NCBI RefSeq assembly: GCF_900142665.1
Contig: NZ_FRBR01000001.1
Coordinates: 868,001-932,000, forward strand
Direction: 5' to 3'
DNA from: Roseovarius pacificus
GTDB lineage: Bacteria; Pseudomonadota; Alphaproteobacteria; Rhodobacterales; Rhodobacteraceae
Length of the DNA: 64,000 nucleotides
Shown here: positions 17,879 to 25,911 of the stretch, piece after piece
Position numbering within the stretch: position 1 is the stretch's first letter
How the letters are laid out: each line of letters starts with the position of its first letter
Notes under the pieces: generated by a model
Databases searched by the model: none
Told to the model about the DNA's origin: nothing
Seen by the model: only the letters and a program-made list of their open reading frames with translations
Position numbers and translations under genes: made by a program

Positions 17879-18049
17879 GCCAAGGGGGGGCGGTGCCGGT
17901 CGATCAGACCCCCGCCCCCTATCGCGCTATATATGAGGCCCGATTAGGGGGGGTGGGGGCAAAATTCGCGCGCCGGAAAAGGTATAGTCCACCAGCGCTC
18001 GCGCGGCATTTCAATTTGAACGCCTTCTGAAATTTTCATTTCTAAATAA
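17879..18049. other. Non-coding gap in the element
   Basis: About 170 bp with G-rich tracts (AGGGGGGGGCGG near 17882 and AGGGGGGGTGGGGGC near 17945), between a plus-strand gene and a minus-strand gene. A CCCCCGCCCCCT block can pair with the first G-tract, so it may form a bidirectional terminator. No gene is seen. Confidence 0.4.
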
Positions 18050-19159
18050 CTATTGTCGAAATAATCTCGAGCATGCCGGTAATTGAAAATCTACCCCCAA
18101 ACGTACGGGGGAAGATGGAACGCCACCCATACTATCCAACCCGTCACTTGCTAACTCGAGTAACTGTTCTCTCTGCTCTTTACCCAAGCCCTCAAACCAA
18201 TCCGGGTTGAAGAATATATTTTCTATGTGCTTCACCACTAGTTGCAAGAATGCTGAAGCCTGCTGATCAGCTGGAAGTTCCGCTATTTGCCCTGCAATGA
18301 CTTTACCAGGAGCGTTTTCAATGTTCCGCCACGAAATACAAAGCATTGCACTATTGTCACCAGCAAATGAAGAGACGAATATCTGTTCAAGTAGCGGATC
18401 TAAATACCCGTCCTGAAGCACATTTCCGTTAAAGTCTGTAAATGGTGACCAGGCACCTGCACACATGAATGGCAATGGTGCATCAAACTCCAAAATGAGT
18501 GAACCAATTATATCAGGTTGATTGTTGACGAGCGCAGATGTCAGCCATTTATGTGTGGCACTCGCGTCGCGACGGGCAGCTTCATTTCCAGTGTTGATAT
18601 CGTCAAGCATCCTCTGGAAAATTACCTGTTCAATATGATGCTTTCCTTTGTCGCCTCCGCGAAGTGTCTCACGTAGATGCGCAGCAGCATCCTTCCCATA
18701 GAGTTCCCGACTAATTGTCCGATACGCTATTGCTAGGCATTGATTTGGTTGACCGACAAAAGGCTCGTTTTCAATGCAGGAGAATAATTCACGGTCATGC
18801 TTGCTGCAAAAGCCATGAAATACTGAAGCGTCTTTGATGCCGATCCTATTTATGGAAAGTTTACCAGCATTTTTGCTCAAGTCCTTGATGCTTGCAGTGT
18901 AGTGCAGCACATGACCGTTTACGGCAATCTTTGCCAAATTTGGACGGCGCGAAACCGTGTGAGCTTTGACCACAGGGCCCTCACAAGGCCCCAAGCCTGC
19001 ATCGCATGCCAGACAACGCTTTCGGGAAAATGCTTTCTTGTTTTGGTCCACCGCAACCCAAGGGTTGTCTCTCTGCTGATTTTCTCGATCCCAATGGCAT
19101 TTTTTTTGTTTCTTGCCAGAACCACACCAACAGAGTTTGTTGCGGTCTCTTCCCTTCAT
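18050..19159 (-). CDS. SEC-C motif protein with HNH-like Cys/His cluster
   Basis: A 369-residue protein. Its N-terminus has a SEC-C zinc-binding motif (LCWCGSGKKQKKCHW, residues 9-23). A second Cys/His set follows: CLACDAGLGPC (about 49-59), KAHTVSRRPNLAKIA and VFHGFCSKHDRELF (about 113-126). This arrangement resembles a treble-clef or HNH-type zinc site, with AHTVSRR as the possible active segment. The C-terminal 240 residues are soluble and unrecognised. The gene is clearly less GC-rich than the chromosome, so probably recently acquired. Such genes in integrative elements are often anti-phage defence candidates, but no function is established. The ribosome-binding site is weak. Confidence 0.72.
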   Translation of the reverse strand: MKGRDRNKLCWCGSGKKQKKCHWDRENQQRDNPWVAVDQNKKAFSRKRCLACDAGLGPCEGPVVKAHTVSRRPNLAKIAVNGHVLHYTASIKDLSKNAGKLSINRIGIKDASVFHGFCSKHDRELFSCIENEPFVGQPNQCLAIAYRTISRELYGKDAAAHLRETLRGGDKGKHHIEQVIFQRMLDDINTGNEAARRDASATHKWLTSALVNNQPDIIGSLILEFDAPLPFMCAGAWSPFTDFNGNVLQDGYLDPLLEQIFVSSFAGDNSAMLCISWRNIENAPGKVIAGQIAELPADQQASAFLQLVVKHIENIFFNPDWFEGLGKEQREQLLELASDGLDSMGGVPSSPVRLGVDFQLPACSRLFRQ

Positions 19160-19306
19160 CTATCAATACCCATTCGTTTAATATGGCCCAATCTGAAATC
19201 CCGGAACCGTGAAGTACGAAGTGCGGCCAATAGAACAAATCGCGGCAGCTGAATACTTTAAATTGTACGCCACCTGACAACCCAAACCTACAGAAAATCA
19301 TGCATT

Positions 19307-19852
19307 CTAGCCCGAGGAATAAATCTTCGGCTTGGGCCCAACCTTCGGACGTTCTGACTCCGGTCCGGCGCGCCACTCTGCTTCGATCTCAAACCGACGC
19401 CTTCGGTGTTTCAGCTTCGACCGCGTGTCGGCAATTGTTCGAAGGCCAAGGGCTGTCATTGGGCCTGGACGCAATACCACTTCGTACCCAAGCGCCTGGG
19501 CCCACTCGATGGCTGTTTGAGCGTTTGGCAGCCGTCGGCTGTCGTCCTTCTCGAACTTGGCAAGGTGGTCTTGCGCGATACCCCCAATTTCCTCGGTTTC
19601 CTTGATCGTCAGGCCCAACTGTTCCCGCCTGTGGCGCAGGTGGCCGCGCAGATCGTCAAAGGTCTCTACGGGTATGTCCCGGTGGTCCCTGTGCCCGTCT
19701 GGGTCAACCGCGGGGATATCACCGCCCGGTTTCAGAGTGGCGCATTGCTGGCACCCGTGCGCGGGGCATCTGCCGGTTACGGCCTCTTCGGAGGCGCTTT
19801 CAATGTGCCAGCCTGCCGCCTGAACCGTTCTCAAAAACTTGGCGTCAATCAC
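19307..19852 (-). CDS. XRE-family regulator with N-terminal cysteine segment
   Basis: A 181-residue protein starting at GTG 19852, which has a strong AGGAGG at 7 nt. The N-terminal third contains RCPAHGCQQCATL, a possible small metal site. A Cro/C1-type helix-turn-helix follows (DLRGHLRHRREQLGLTIKE, then DHLAKFEKDDSRRLPN, about residues 63-110). A basic tail ends the protein. It is divergent from the terminase-like gene with only 52 bp between starts, the usual place for a phage-type lysogeny regulator. Confidence 0.75.
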   Translation of the reverse strand: MIDAKFLRTVQAAGWHIESASEEAVTGRCPAHGCQQCATLKPGGDIPAVDPDGHRDHRDIPVETFDDLRGHLRHRREQLGLTIKETEEIGGIAQDHLAKFEKDDSRRLPNAQTAIEWAQALGYEVVLRPGPMTALGLRTIADTRSKLKHRRRRFEIEAEWRAGPESERPKVGPKPKIYSSG

Positions 19853-19904
19853 TTTGGCCCCTCCTGTGCATGTGCCGGCGCCTCTGGGCGCGTATCTTGG
19901 GCGC

Positions 19905-20375
19905 ATGGCAGATATTCATCCACTCCCCGCCCGATCGAAGCGCATTTCAGCAAAGGTTCGTGCCTGTGTGCATGCACGGGTCCGTGACGGCCTGTCCATT
20001 GCCGACGCGGCAAAGGCCGGTGGCATGTCCGCGAACGGCTTCCACAAGGCACTACAGCGGCCAGAGGTGAAGGAATACCAGCAGGAAGTGCAGCACAAGT
20101 TCGTGCTGGAAAGCGAAAGCAGCAGGGCGTTTTACAAAGCCCGAGCCTTCGAAGTTGCGCTCGATTTGATGAAGAACGCCCAGTCGGAAACAGTCCGCGC
20201 CCGAATGGTGGAATTCCTCGCCGGTGACGGCAAGGCGCCGCAAGTGGCGGTGCATGTCGATGCCCGCACCGTCAGCGGCGAATACGCTTTCGTCAGACCC
20301 GGCGGCAAAGTGGTCGAGATCCAAGACCCGAGCGAAACCGCCGAGGACGAAACGCCCGAACACAACACGCAGTAA
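19905..20375 (+). CDS. Phage-type DNA-binding protein, possible terminase small subunit
   Basis: A 156-residue protein. The N-terminal part (VRARVRDGLS-like region and IADAAKAGGMSANGFHKAL, about residues 24-45) forms a homeodomain-like helix-turn-helix. It continues with a helical segment and an acidic C-terminus. The pattern resembles terminase small subunits and related phage proteins that recognise DNA through such a module. ATG at 19905 is chosen because upstream residues lie in the divergent promoter. No large terminase gene is present in the element. Confidence 0.55.
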   Translation: MADIHPLPARSKRISAKVRACVHARVRDGLSIADAAKAGGMSANGFHKALQRPEVKEYQQEVQHKFVLESESSRAFYKARAFEVALDLMKNAQSETVRARMVEFLAGDGKAPQVAVHVDARTVSGEYAFVRPGGKVVEIQDPSETAEDETPEHNTQ

Positions 20376-20746
20376 GGCACCACGCCAGAGGCGCACAGGC
20401 GGAGCCTGCCGCACCCCAAACCCATACAAACACCCTTAGACCGCACTCAGCGTTCATATTTCGGACTGCACGGGGCAAATACCTGCAACATGCCCGCAGG
20501 AAACCCCGCATTGCAGCCGCTTTTGTTGGGCGTTCCAGAAAAGCCGATACCCTGCAAAACAAGGGAAAGGGCGTTTTAAAGTGGGAGCGGGAAAGGGGAA
20601 AAGGTGGAGTTCTTCACGCGCGGGAGCCACGGAAAACCCCTTTCATCGGCCAATCGGATATCTGTTTCAGGGCAAATGGACGCCTGATCTGTAATACAAC
20701 GGCGTATTACATGGGCCGGTTTGTATTACATCAAGTATATACCGTA
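20376..20746. other. Non-coding region left of the IS copy
   Basis: About 370 bp between the terminase-like gene and the insertion sequence. GGCGGAGCCTGCCGC near 20400 could form a terminator hairpin for the preceding gene. The right part holds the inverted and direct repeats at 20690-20743. I find no convincing gene on either strand. Confidence 0.5.
20690..20743. promoter_or_regulatory. Repeat-rich control region interrupted by the IS
   Basis: TGTAATAC (20690-20697) and GTATTACA (20704-20711) form a perfect inverted repeat; another GTATTACA lies at 20723-20730, followed by GTATATACC (20735-20743). If the IS and one target copy are removed, GTATATACC is directly repeated, and a third copy lies at 21541-21549. 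This looks like a cluster of regulator or replication-protein sites upstream of the 21622 gene. Confidence 0.5.
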
Positions 20747-21503
20747 GGGTCTACCACAGCTCAGCGTCTGAGAGGTTTCATTCTGGACGATTTGAGGAGG
20801 ATCTTGTAGAGGTCCTGATCGCGTGTATTGAATCGGAATTCGGTTTCCTTGAGGAAGGTGGGGAAGCTGGATCGTCGCAAGCCGTTGAACTTGGCATGGC
20901 GGCGCTTTGCGTAGCTCCAGAAGCTCTCGATGCCGTTGATGTGGACCCCGTTCTCAGCATAGACAGGATGCTCCCGATCCCAGTATTTGTTGATCCTGTG
21001 GTGGCGGGTGAAGCCGGCCTCGACCAGGCCGTCATAGGAGCGGAAACCATCGGTGACGACCTCGGCCGACAGCTCCACGCGCCCCTCGATGATCGCCAGG
21101 AGCGTTGCTTTCGAACAGTTTTTCACGATCTGGCAATGCACCCGGCCGCCACGCTCGAGAATGCCGAACACAGGCACCTTGCGCGGGTTGCCCCGCCCGC
21201 GATGGCCGCGTGTGCGGATCGGGCCGAAATAGCTTTCGTCCAGTTCGACCTGGCCTCGGAACGGACAATCCGCCTCGGCCAGCGCCGCCATGCGCAGGCG
21301 CAACAGGCGATAGAGTGCAAGGACGGTGTTGTGGTGAAGACCCGTCAGAACGGCGGCCTTGTCGGCGGTGATATCGAGCGCGAACAGGCGCAACAAATCG
21401 CGGAATTTGCGCTCCGAAATTCTCCCCCGAAACAGATATCGGTTTTTCTGAGCCATGAGAGCACCTTAGCATACTCTCAGAACACCTCAGATGTGGTAGA
21501 CCC
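20747..21503 (-). mobile_element. IS1595-family insertion sequence, intact
   Basis: A 757-bp element with terminal inverted repeats starting GGGTCTACCACA at the left; the right end has the complement TGTGGTAGACCC. It is flanked by an 8-bp target duplication, ATACCGTA, at 20739-20746 and 21504-21511. An 8-bp duplication and GGG ends fit the IS1595 family. The single transposase gene is complete, so the copy may be active and recent. Confidence 0.9.
20761..21456 (-). CDS. IS1595-family transposase
   Basis: A 231-residue DDE-type transposase. The N-terminal half contains a helix-turn-helix-like part (DKAAVLTGLHHNTVLALYRLL). The catalytic core includes VELDESYFGPI (first Asp, near residue 73), VVTDGFRSYDG (second Asp) and GIESFWSYAKRRHAKFNG (C-terminal acidic region), as in ISXO2-like members. 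Complete and without frameshift. Confidence 0.92.
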   Translation of the reverse strand: MAQKNRYLFRGRISERKFRDLLRLFALDITADKAAVLTGLHHNTVLALYRLLRLRMAALAEADCPFRGQVELDESYFGPIRTRGHRGRGNPRKVPVFGILERGGRVHCQIVKNCSKATLLAIIEGRVELSAEVVTDGFRSYDGLVEAGFTRHHRINKYWDREHPVYAENGVHINGIESFWSYAKRRHAKFNGLRRSSFPTFLKETEFRFNTRDQDLYKILLKSSRMKPLRR

Positions 21504-21621
21504 ATACCGTATATACCGAGGGCCGGTTGCAAGAGGCGGCAGTATATACCCAGTTTGTTGACAGACTTGCCCGGCGGACCCGACTATTGAGGAGCGACCT
21601 TTTCAAATTGGAGGGCAAGCT

Positions 21622-21882
21622 ATGTGGATAGCAGCGCTTATTGTTGCGATCATTTTCTATTATGTTCTGGCGATCTTTACGAAACAGTGGGGAAAGCAAT
21701 TCATTGTCGCTGCGGTCTTGGGCTTGATCGTTGCAGCGTTCAGGTATTCATCGCACTTGGATATGTCACAAAGCATTGGCTTTGCACCTGCTTCACCGAA
21801 GCATTTTCGCAGTCCGAATTGTCTTTGCAAATCTGATCTTCGCCGCAATCGGCATGTTTCTGATGAAAAGAACGAAAGCTGA
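21622..21882 (+). CDS. Small membrane protein, possibly frameshifted
   Basis: An 86-residue frame with GGAGG 7 nt before the ATG. Two hydrophobic helices are clear (IAALIVAIIFYYVLAIF and FIVAAVLGLIVAAF). After about residue 42 the sequence becomes polar and unlike a membrane protein (SPNCLCKSDLRRNRHVS). In the +1 frame over the same bases a hydrophobic helix appears (SIFAVRIVFANLIFAAIG), ending at a TAG at 21889. A single frameshift would join these into a three-helix protein. Function unknown. Confidence 0.5.
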   Translation: MWIAALIVAIIFYYVLAIFTKQWGKQFIVAAVLGLIVAAFRYSSHLDMSQSIGFAPASPKHFRSPNCLCKSDLRRNRHVSDEKNES

Positions 21883-21963
21883 TATATAGATTGGCTGATA
21901 GCGCGTGAGCGCCAGCCCCGTAAGGCCAGCGCCCGCTCTGTCACTTGTTTGGCAATACCGCTG

Positions 21964-24636
21964 TCAGGTTTGGGGCGCGCGGTCGGGCGTCGGAGAACCA
22001 GGCATCCACCATGAACCACGCGGAGCGTTCGGGGCGATGGCGGCCTCCATCAACTTGTTCAAATCAAAGAAGAATAGTTTGCCGTTCGCATCCGTTGCGT
22101 CATACGTGCCGGAACCGATGGTCACTTCCATCCGGTATCCCTGCTGACCCGCCGCAATCAGCCTGACATTGCCGCCGTCGATCAGTCTCTTCGGAATCAC
22201 ACCGCCAATTGTCGGAATGCCGCCAAGTGTCGGAGTGCCTTGATCAGATGCTTCCGCCCACACTTCGGGATCGAGCTCATACGACGTGCTGTCGAAAAGC
22301 GCGGCGCCGAGGTTTCCCATCGCGGACAGAGGGCCTCTTCCTTTATGTGGCGCGGTTCCCGTCAACGCCTTCTGCATGGCGGCCTCTACGTCGATTCCTG
22401 ACACGCCGACGGGCAACAGCGTTTGATTTTTAAGGATCGTCTGCACACCGCCTGTTGCATGGCCACGCTTGTTCTTGCTGCCGCCGAGGGCCGCGTTGAT
22501 ACTCTGGCGCATCAGGTCTTCTTTACCGGCATCGTCCAGTTCTGCACCCCCTGCCCGGTTCGCATAGATCGCACGGGCCGCCATCATCGCATCGGCCTGC
22601 GCTTCGATACCGCCAGGAAGTCCCGCAAAGGCCGGTGCGAAGTCTCCATTGAACATATCGCGCACGGTGCTTTCGGTCGGGATGGAAACCGTTCCCTCTG
22701 ACATGATCTTCTGCCCGCGCAGGATTTCCGTGGCGACAACAGGGTTCGCGCCGACCGCCATCATCTTGCCAGAGAACTGCGTCAGTCTGTCACCGTCGAT
22801 TTCATCGAAGATACGGACAGCCGCCGGGCCCGCTCCATCGACAATGGCCGCAGACAGGGCCGCGCGAAGTTCTGGCGGCATGTCCTTGCTCAAGGCCGTG
22901 GCCAGAGCCTCGGATTCCTGCTTGTTGAGATAGGCTTGCGTGTCGGTATACCCGCCCGCAAACACTTCCTCATTCATGTAGCGGACGCGCTCAGACAGCG
23001 CCGTGGTGAACTGCGACGGATCATCCGCTGTAAGATCGGGCAGTTCCGGTGGCGGGTTGTTCTTGAATGCCTGCTGTGCGGCGGCAACGGGGTCTTCATT
23101 CCACGCCCGACGGCTGTTCTTGGCGATGGTATCCATCGCGTCGATCACCTTGATATCCAGATCTCCGGTGATCTTCTTGCCGCGCAGTTCCCGAACGCCT
23201 TCCTCCATCTGATCCGGCGTCAGTTTCAGGAACTCCGGCATCTGATCGCGGATGACCGTGAAAGCCAGTGCCTCTTGCGCCAGTTCCGGGTGCAGGGCCG
23301 TCATGGCAGGATCGTTCAGAATGGCCTCGTTATCAGCCGTCAGACCGCGCTTTGCGGATTCGATGATCAGGCCGAACTCTTCCTTCGCATCTGCCGCCTG
23401 CTGTTTCTTCTGGCGCTCGATCAGGCGTTCGCCGGCCTTCCTGCTGTCGATGAACACATTTGCCGACTGTTCCTCTGTCCACGCCACGCCGGGCAGTTTC
23501 TCACGGGCTTGCAGCACCCCGTCCAAGCGCGATTGTGCGGCTGTGATCTGCCCCTGATCGCCGGATGCAATGGCTTCCGCGTATTCGTCGGAATACCGCT
23601 CCACCAGCGCCCGAGAGGAATTGTTCGCCCGCTGCTGCGTGTCGCGGTGATACTCCGTCATGACGCCACGAACACGGCGGGTTGCCTCCGCCTCAAGTTC
23701 CTCACGGATATACGGCTTCAACTGCGACGGTGCAGCCTCAACGATCTGATCCACGTATTCCTTCGCAGCACCGGCAAAACCCTCTGCGTCTAGCGGGAAT
23801 TGTTGCGATATTTCCAGAAGGTCAGTCGTTCCTTTTTCAAGGATTTCAGCCTGATAGGCCACTTTTGCCGCAGTGTTGTACGCTTGCAGAATTGGTCCCG
23901 AGAACGGGGAATACAGGCGCTGTTGCAGTTTCCCGTCACTGGTGCGGATCGTGATCGACGGCTTGCCTTGCGTGGAAATCGTGCCTGACGTGTCGGCTGA
24001 GATAGCCCGCTGCCCAAGGGATCGGTTGAACTTTGAAACATAGTCCGAACCGCTTGTGCCAAGAATGTCCTTTGCCCCGGACCCTTGCGATATCGGGCGA
24101 CCAGTAAACCAAACGGATGCGGCCTCCTGCGGGCTTCCGTACTTTTCGACGTTTGCTCCAAATTCTGCATCAAATACCCTGTCCTGTGCCTCTCTGTCGT
24201 TCAAAAACTCCTGCGGCGTCATCCGCTTCCCGAGGTGCTTTTCCGTCCACGGCCCGATGTTGAAGTCCATGACTTGGTATCGGCCATAGGCGCGGTTACC
24301 CTTCGCGGTTTCCGGCCCGATCGCGCTGTAGTCACCGCTGCCCGCGCTTTCGATTGAGGCAATGGCATCGCGCCACGCCGCATTTCCTGCCTGACCCTGC
24401 GAAGAAACCGTGCCTGCCGCGCCCGGCTCGATATCCACATCGAACTGATCGGCGGCGGCCTGTTGCCCCGCTTCCATACCGCGGCGCTTCTGTTCCTCGA
24501 TAGCTGCGGGCTCAAGGCGCTCATAGGCAAGATCCAAACCGTCTGCCAAAAGCGCGAAACCCGCCCCCCCGGTCGGTGCAACCTGAGTGAAGCGGGAAAG
24601 GGGATTGCGGCGAACAATCTTGTTCAGTTTTGCCAT
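21964..24636 (-). CDS. Large phage protein with lysozyme-like domain (ejection or internal virion type)
   Basis: An 890-residue protein. A lysozyme-like/transglycosylase domain spans about residues 85-190: AIASIESAGSGDYSAIG supplies the likely catalytic Glu, followed by NRAYGRYQVMDFNIGPW and SPQEAASVWFTGRP. The remaining 700 residues are mostly helical and polar, as in internal virion or ejection proteins of T7-like podoviruses. ATG at 24636 has GGAGG 5 nt upstream. It is the last of three collinear genes (25206 to 21964). I infer a role in opening the cell wall during DNA entry. The homologous phage is not identified. Confidence 0.75.
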   Translation of the reverse strand: MAKLNKIVRRNPLSRFTQVAPTGGAGFALLADGLDLAYERLEPAAIEEQKRRGMEAGQQAAADQFDVDIEPGAAGTVSSQGQAGNAAWRDAIASIESAGSGDYSAIGPETAKGNRAYGRYQVMDFNIGPWTEKHLGKRMTPQEFLNDREAQDRVFDAEFGANVEKYGSPQEAASVWFTGRPISQGSGAKDILGTSGSDYVSKFNRSLGQRAISADTSGTISTQGKPSITIRTSDGKLQQRLYSPFSGPILQAYNTAAKVAYQAEILEKGTTDLLEISQQFPLDAEGFAGAAKEYVDQIVEAAPSQLKPYIREELEAEATRRVRGVMTEYHRDTQQRANNSSRALVERYSDEYAEAIASGDQGQITAAQSRLDGVLQAREKLPGVAWTEEQSANVFIDSRKAGERLIERQKKQQAADAKEEFGLIIESAKRGLTADNEAILNDPAMTALHPELAQEALAFTVIRDQMPEFLKLTPDQMEEGVRELRGKKITGDLDIKVIDAMDTIAKNSRRAWNEDPVAAAQQAFKNNPPPELPDLTADDPSQFTTALSERVRYMNEEVFAGGYTDTQAYLNKQESEALATALSKDMPPELRAALSAAIVDGAGPAAVRIFDEIDGDRLTQFSGKMMAVGANPVVATEILRGQKIMSEGTVSIPTESTVRDMFNGDFAPAFAGLPGGIEAQADAMMAARAIYANRAGGAELDDAGKEDLMRQSINAALGGSKNKRGHATGGVQTILKNQTLLPVGVSGIDVEAAMQKALTGTAPHKGRGPLSAMGNLGAALFDSTSYELDPEVWAEASDQGTPTLGGIPTIGGVIPKRLIDGGNVRLIAAGQQGYRMEVTIGSGTYDATDANGKLFFFDLNKLMEAAIAPNAPRGSWWMPGSPTPDRAPQT

Positions 24637-24637
24637 G

Positions 24638-24880
24638 TCATCCTCCAAGTTTAGTATGGTCGAAGAGCGACAGAATGGCCCTCATGAAGCCACCGAAACG
24701 GGATGCCCGCGCTTCGTGTATCGTGCCGAGTTCGGAGTTCATGTTCTCCTGCGCGACCGTATCGGCCTGCATCGCGCGGGTCCGGGCGTTCATCTGCTTT
24801 ATGAGGGCTTTCACGTCAGCGGGGGGCTGGCGGCCTTCTATCGTTGGCGTTTTCGTTAGGTTATCGAGAAAGAAAGTCAT
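24638..24880 (-). CDS. Small phage protein
   Basis: An 80-residue polar, mostly helical protein (LTKTPTIEGRQPPADVKAL, then NARTRAMQADTVAQENM). The start overlaps the stop of the upstream gene (ATGA), and its stop lies 1 nt before the start of the ejection-type protein, so the three are translated as a unit. Function unknown; a virion or chaperone role would fit the neighbours. Confidence 0.7.
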   Translation of the reverse strand: MTFFLDNLTKTPTIEGRQPPADVKALIKQMNARTRAMQADTVAQENMNSELGTIHEARASRFGGFMRAILSLFDHTKLGG

Positions 24881-25206
24881 TTCGCACCGCCTTTCTTGCC
24901 TTTGCGCGCGGCATTCTCGCGGGCTTGGCGGAAGCGGTTGCGAACCGTTTCAAAGGCAAACACGCGGCGCAATTGCAGGACCTGGTGTTCGTATTCCGTT
25001 TGCGGGGGCCAGGCGACTTTGCCGGGATCGAGCGCGGCTTCACGCATGGTTTCAGCAACCAATCTCGCGCCTTCCAATGCGATTTGAACTTCGTTTCGGA
25101 TCAGGTCGATATCGGCCCATTCGATATGAGGATCATTTAGCGCCGTATCGACGCTGGCAAGAACTTCGGTGATGTAATCTTCCTGGGTGATGGTTGTATC
25201 GGTCAT
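24877..25206 (-). CDS. Small phage protein
   Basis: A 109-residue protein with an acidic N-terminal half (TQEDYITEVLASVDTALND) and a basic C-terminus (ENAARKGKKGGAK). First gene of the three-gene phage operon. AAGGAAA lies before the ATG at 25206. Function unknown. Confidence 0.7.
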   Translation of the reverse strand: MTDTTITQEDYITEVLASVDTALNDPHIEWADIDLIRNEVQIALEGARLVAETMREAALDPGKVAWPPQTEYEHQVLQLRRVFAFETVRNRFRQARENAARKGKKGGAK

Positions 25207-25635
25207 GGAGTTTCCTTTGGTGAGTGGATTTCAGAAAGTGGGCAGGTATTTTCGAGTTTCTCGCGTATTTCTCTACTTCTACTGTTGTCCCCTCTTGCTG
25301 GATGGTGAGGGTTTGAGCGAAGGGCATAGGACGACTAGCCCCAGCCGAAGCCGAGGTTAGTCCCTATGTCCTCGCGATCTTGCTGGCCGGAGCCGGGCCG
25401 TCGCTTGGGCCGATCTGGTGCCTGTTGCCTGACCCAAATCGTTGACCGCTACTTTCGACACCTTTGCAACTGTGCCGGAGATCACGCTTCGGTCGTTCGG
25501 ACTGCGTTTTGCCTTCGATCTCGCCCCATGGTAGGCATTCTGCATCCAGCGCCACCGTCACATCCCCGCCAGGAGACTTGTCACCGACCGCTGGACCGAC
25601 CCCGCGTTACTTCGCGTGCGCGGGGTCACTCGTTT
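25207..25635. other. Region of degraded phage sequence
   Basis: About 430 bp without a clear gene. Minus-strand frames of about 60 codons exist at 25133-25327 and 25364-25561. The second starts MTVALDAECLPWGEIEGK, plausible as a protein N-terminus, but it soon loses protein character. This may be the joint where most phage genes were lost. The terminator of the AlpA gene is at 25598-25627. Confidence 0.4.
25598..25627 (-). terminator. Hairpin downstream of the AlpA gene
   Basis: GACCCCGCG (25598-25606) pairs perfectly with CGCGGGGTC (25619-25627) across a 12-nt loop. It begins 9 nt after the AlpA stop on the minus strand. There is no long T-tract. Confidence 0.6.
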
Positions 25636-25821
25636 TCAAGCTGCTTGTTGGGCCTCAATCCATTCGCTGATCTCCGAGACGCGCCAGCGCGTGGAGTTTC
25701 CGAACCTGATGGGGGCTGGTATCTGGCCCGACTTGGCGTAGCGCCAGACAGTCGCGATGCCGACGCCGAGCATGGCGGCGACTTCTTTATCCTTGAGAAG
25801 TTCGCGGGTAATATCATTCAT
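25636..25821 (-). CDS. AlpA-family excisionase/regulator
   Basis: A 61-residue MerR-like winged helix protein: LLKDKEVAAMLGVGIATVWRYAKSGQIPAPIRFGN and RWRVSEISEWIEAQ cover the whole family profile. AlpA proteins bind DNA near att sites and act as excision factors or activate integrase expression in P4-type elements. ATG at 25821 is preceded by AAAGGTG. It follows the integrase and the unknown 241-residue gene. Confidence 0.88.
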   Translation of the reverse strand: MNDITRELLKDKEVAAMLGVGIATVWRYAKSGQIPAPIRFGNSTRWRVSEISEWIEAQQAA

Positions 25822-25911
25822 GATCGCACCTTTCATGTCAGGTGCAATCCACTTTACTCAGGCAAAATCGCTCGTGATGTGGGTAAACAATTTACCCATA
25901 GCCTCGGGCAG

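Noticed and set aside
20293..20562. 89-codon minus-strand frame left of the IS
   Set aside because: Cys/Arg-rich composition, partial overlap with the terminase-like gene and no ribosome-binding site.
24219..24617. Second minus-strand frame inside the phage ejection-type gene, suggesting an overlapping gene
   Set aside because: Composition is Arg/Pro/Ser-rich and follows the main frame by one base; no start signal.
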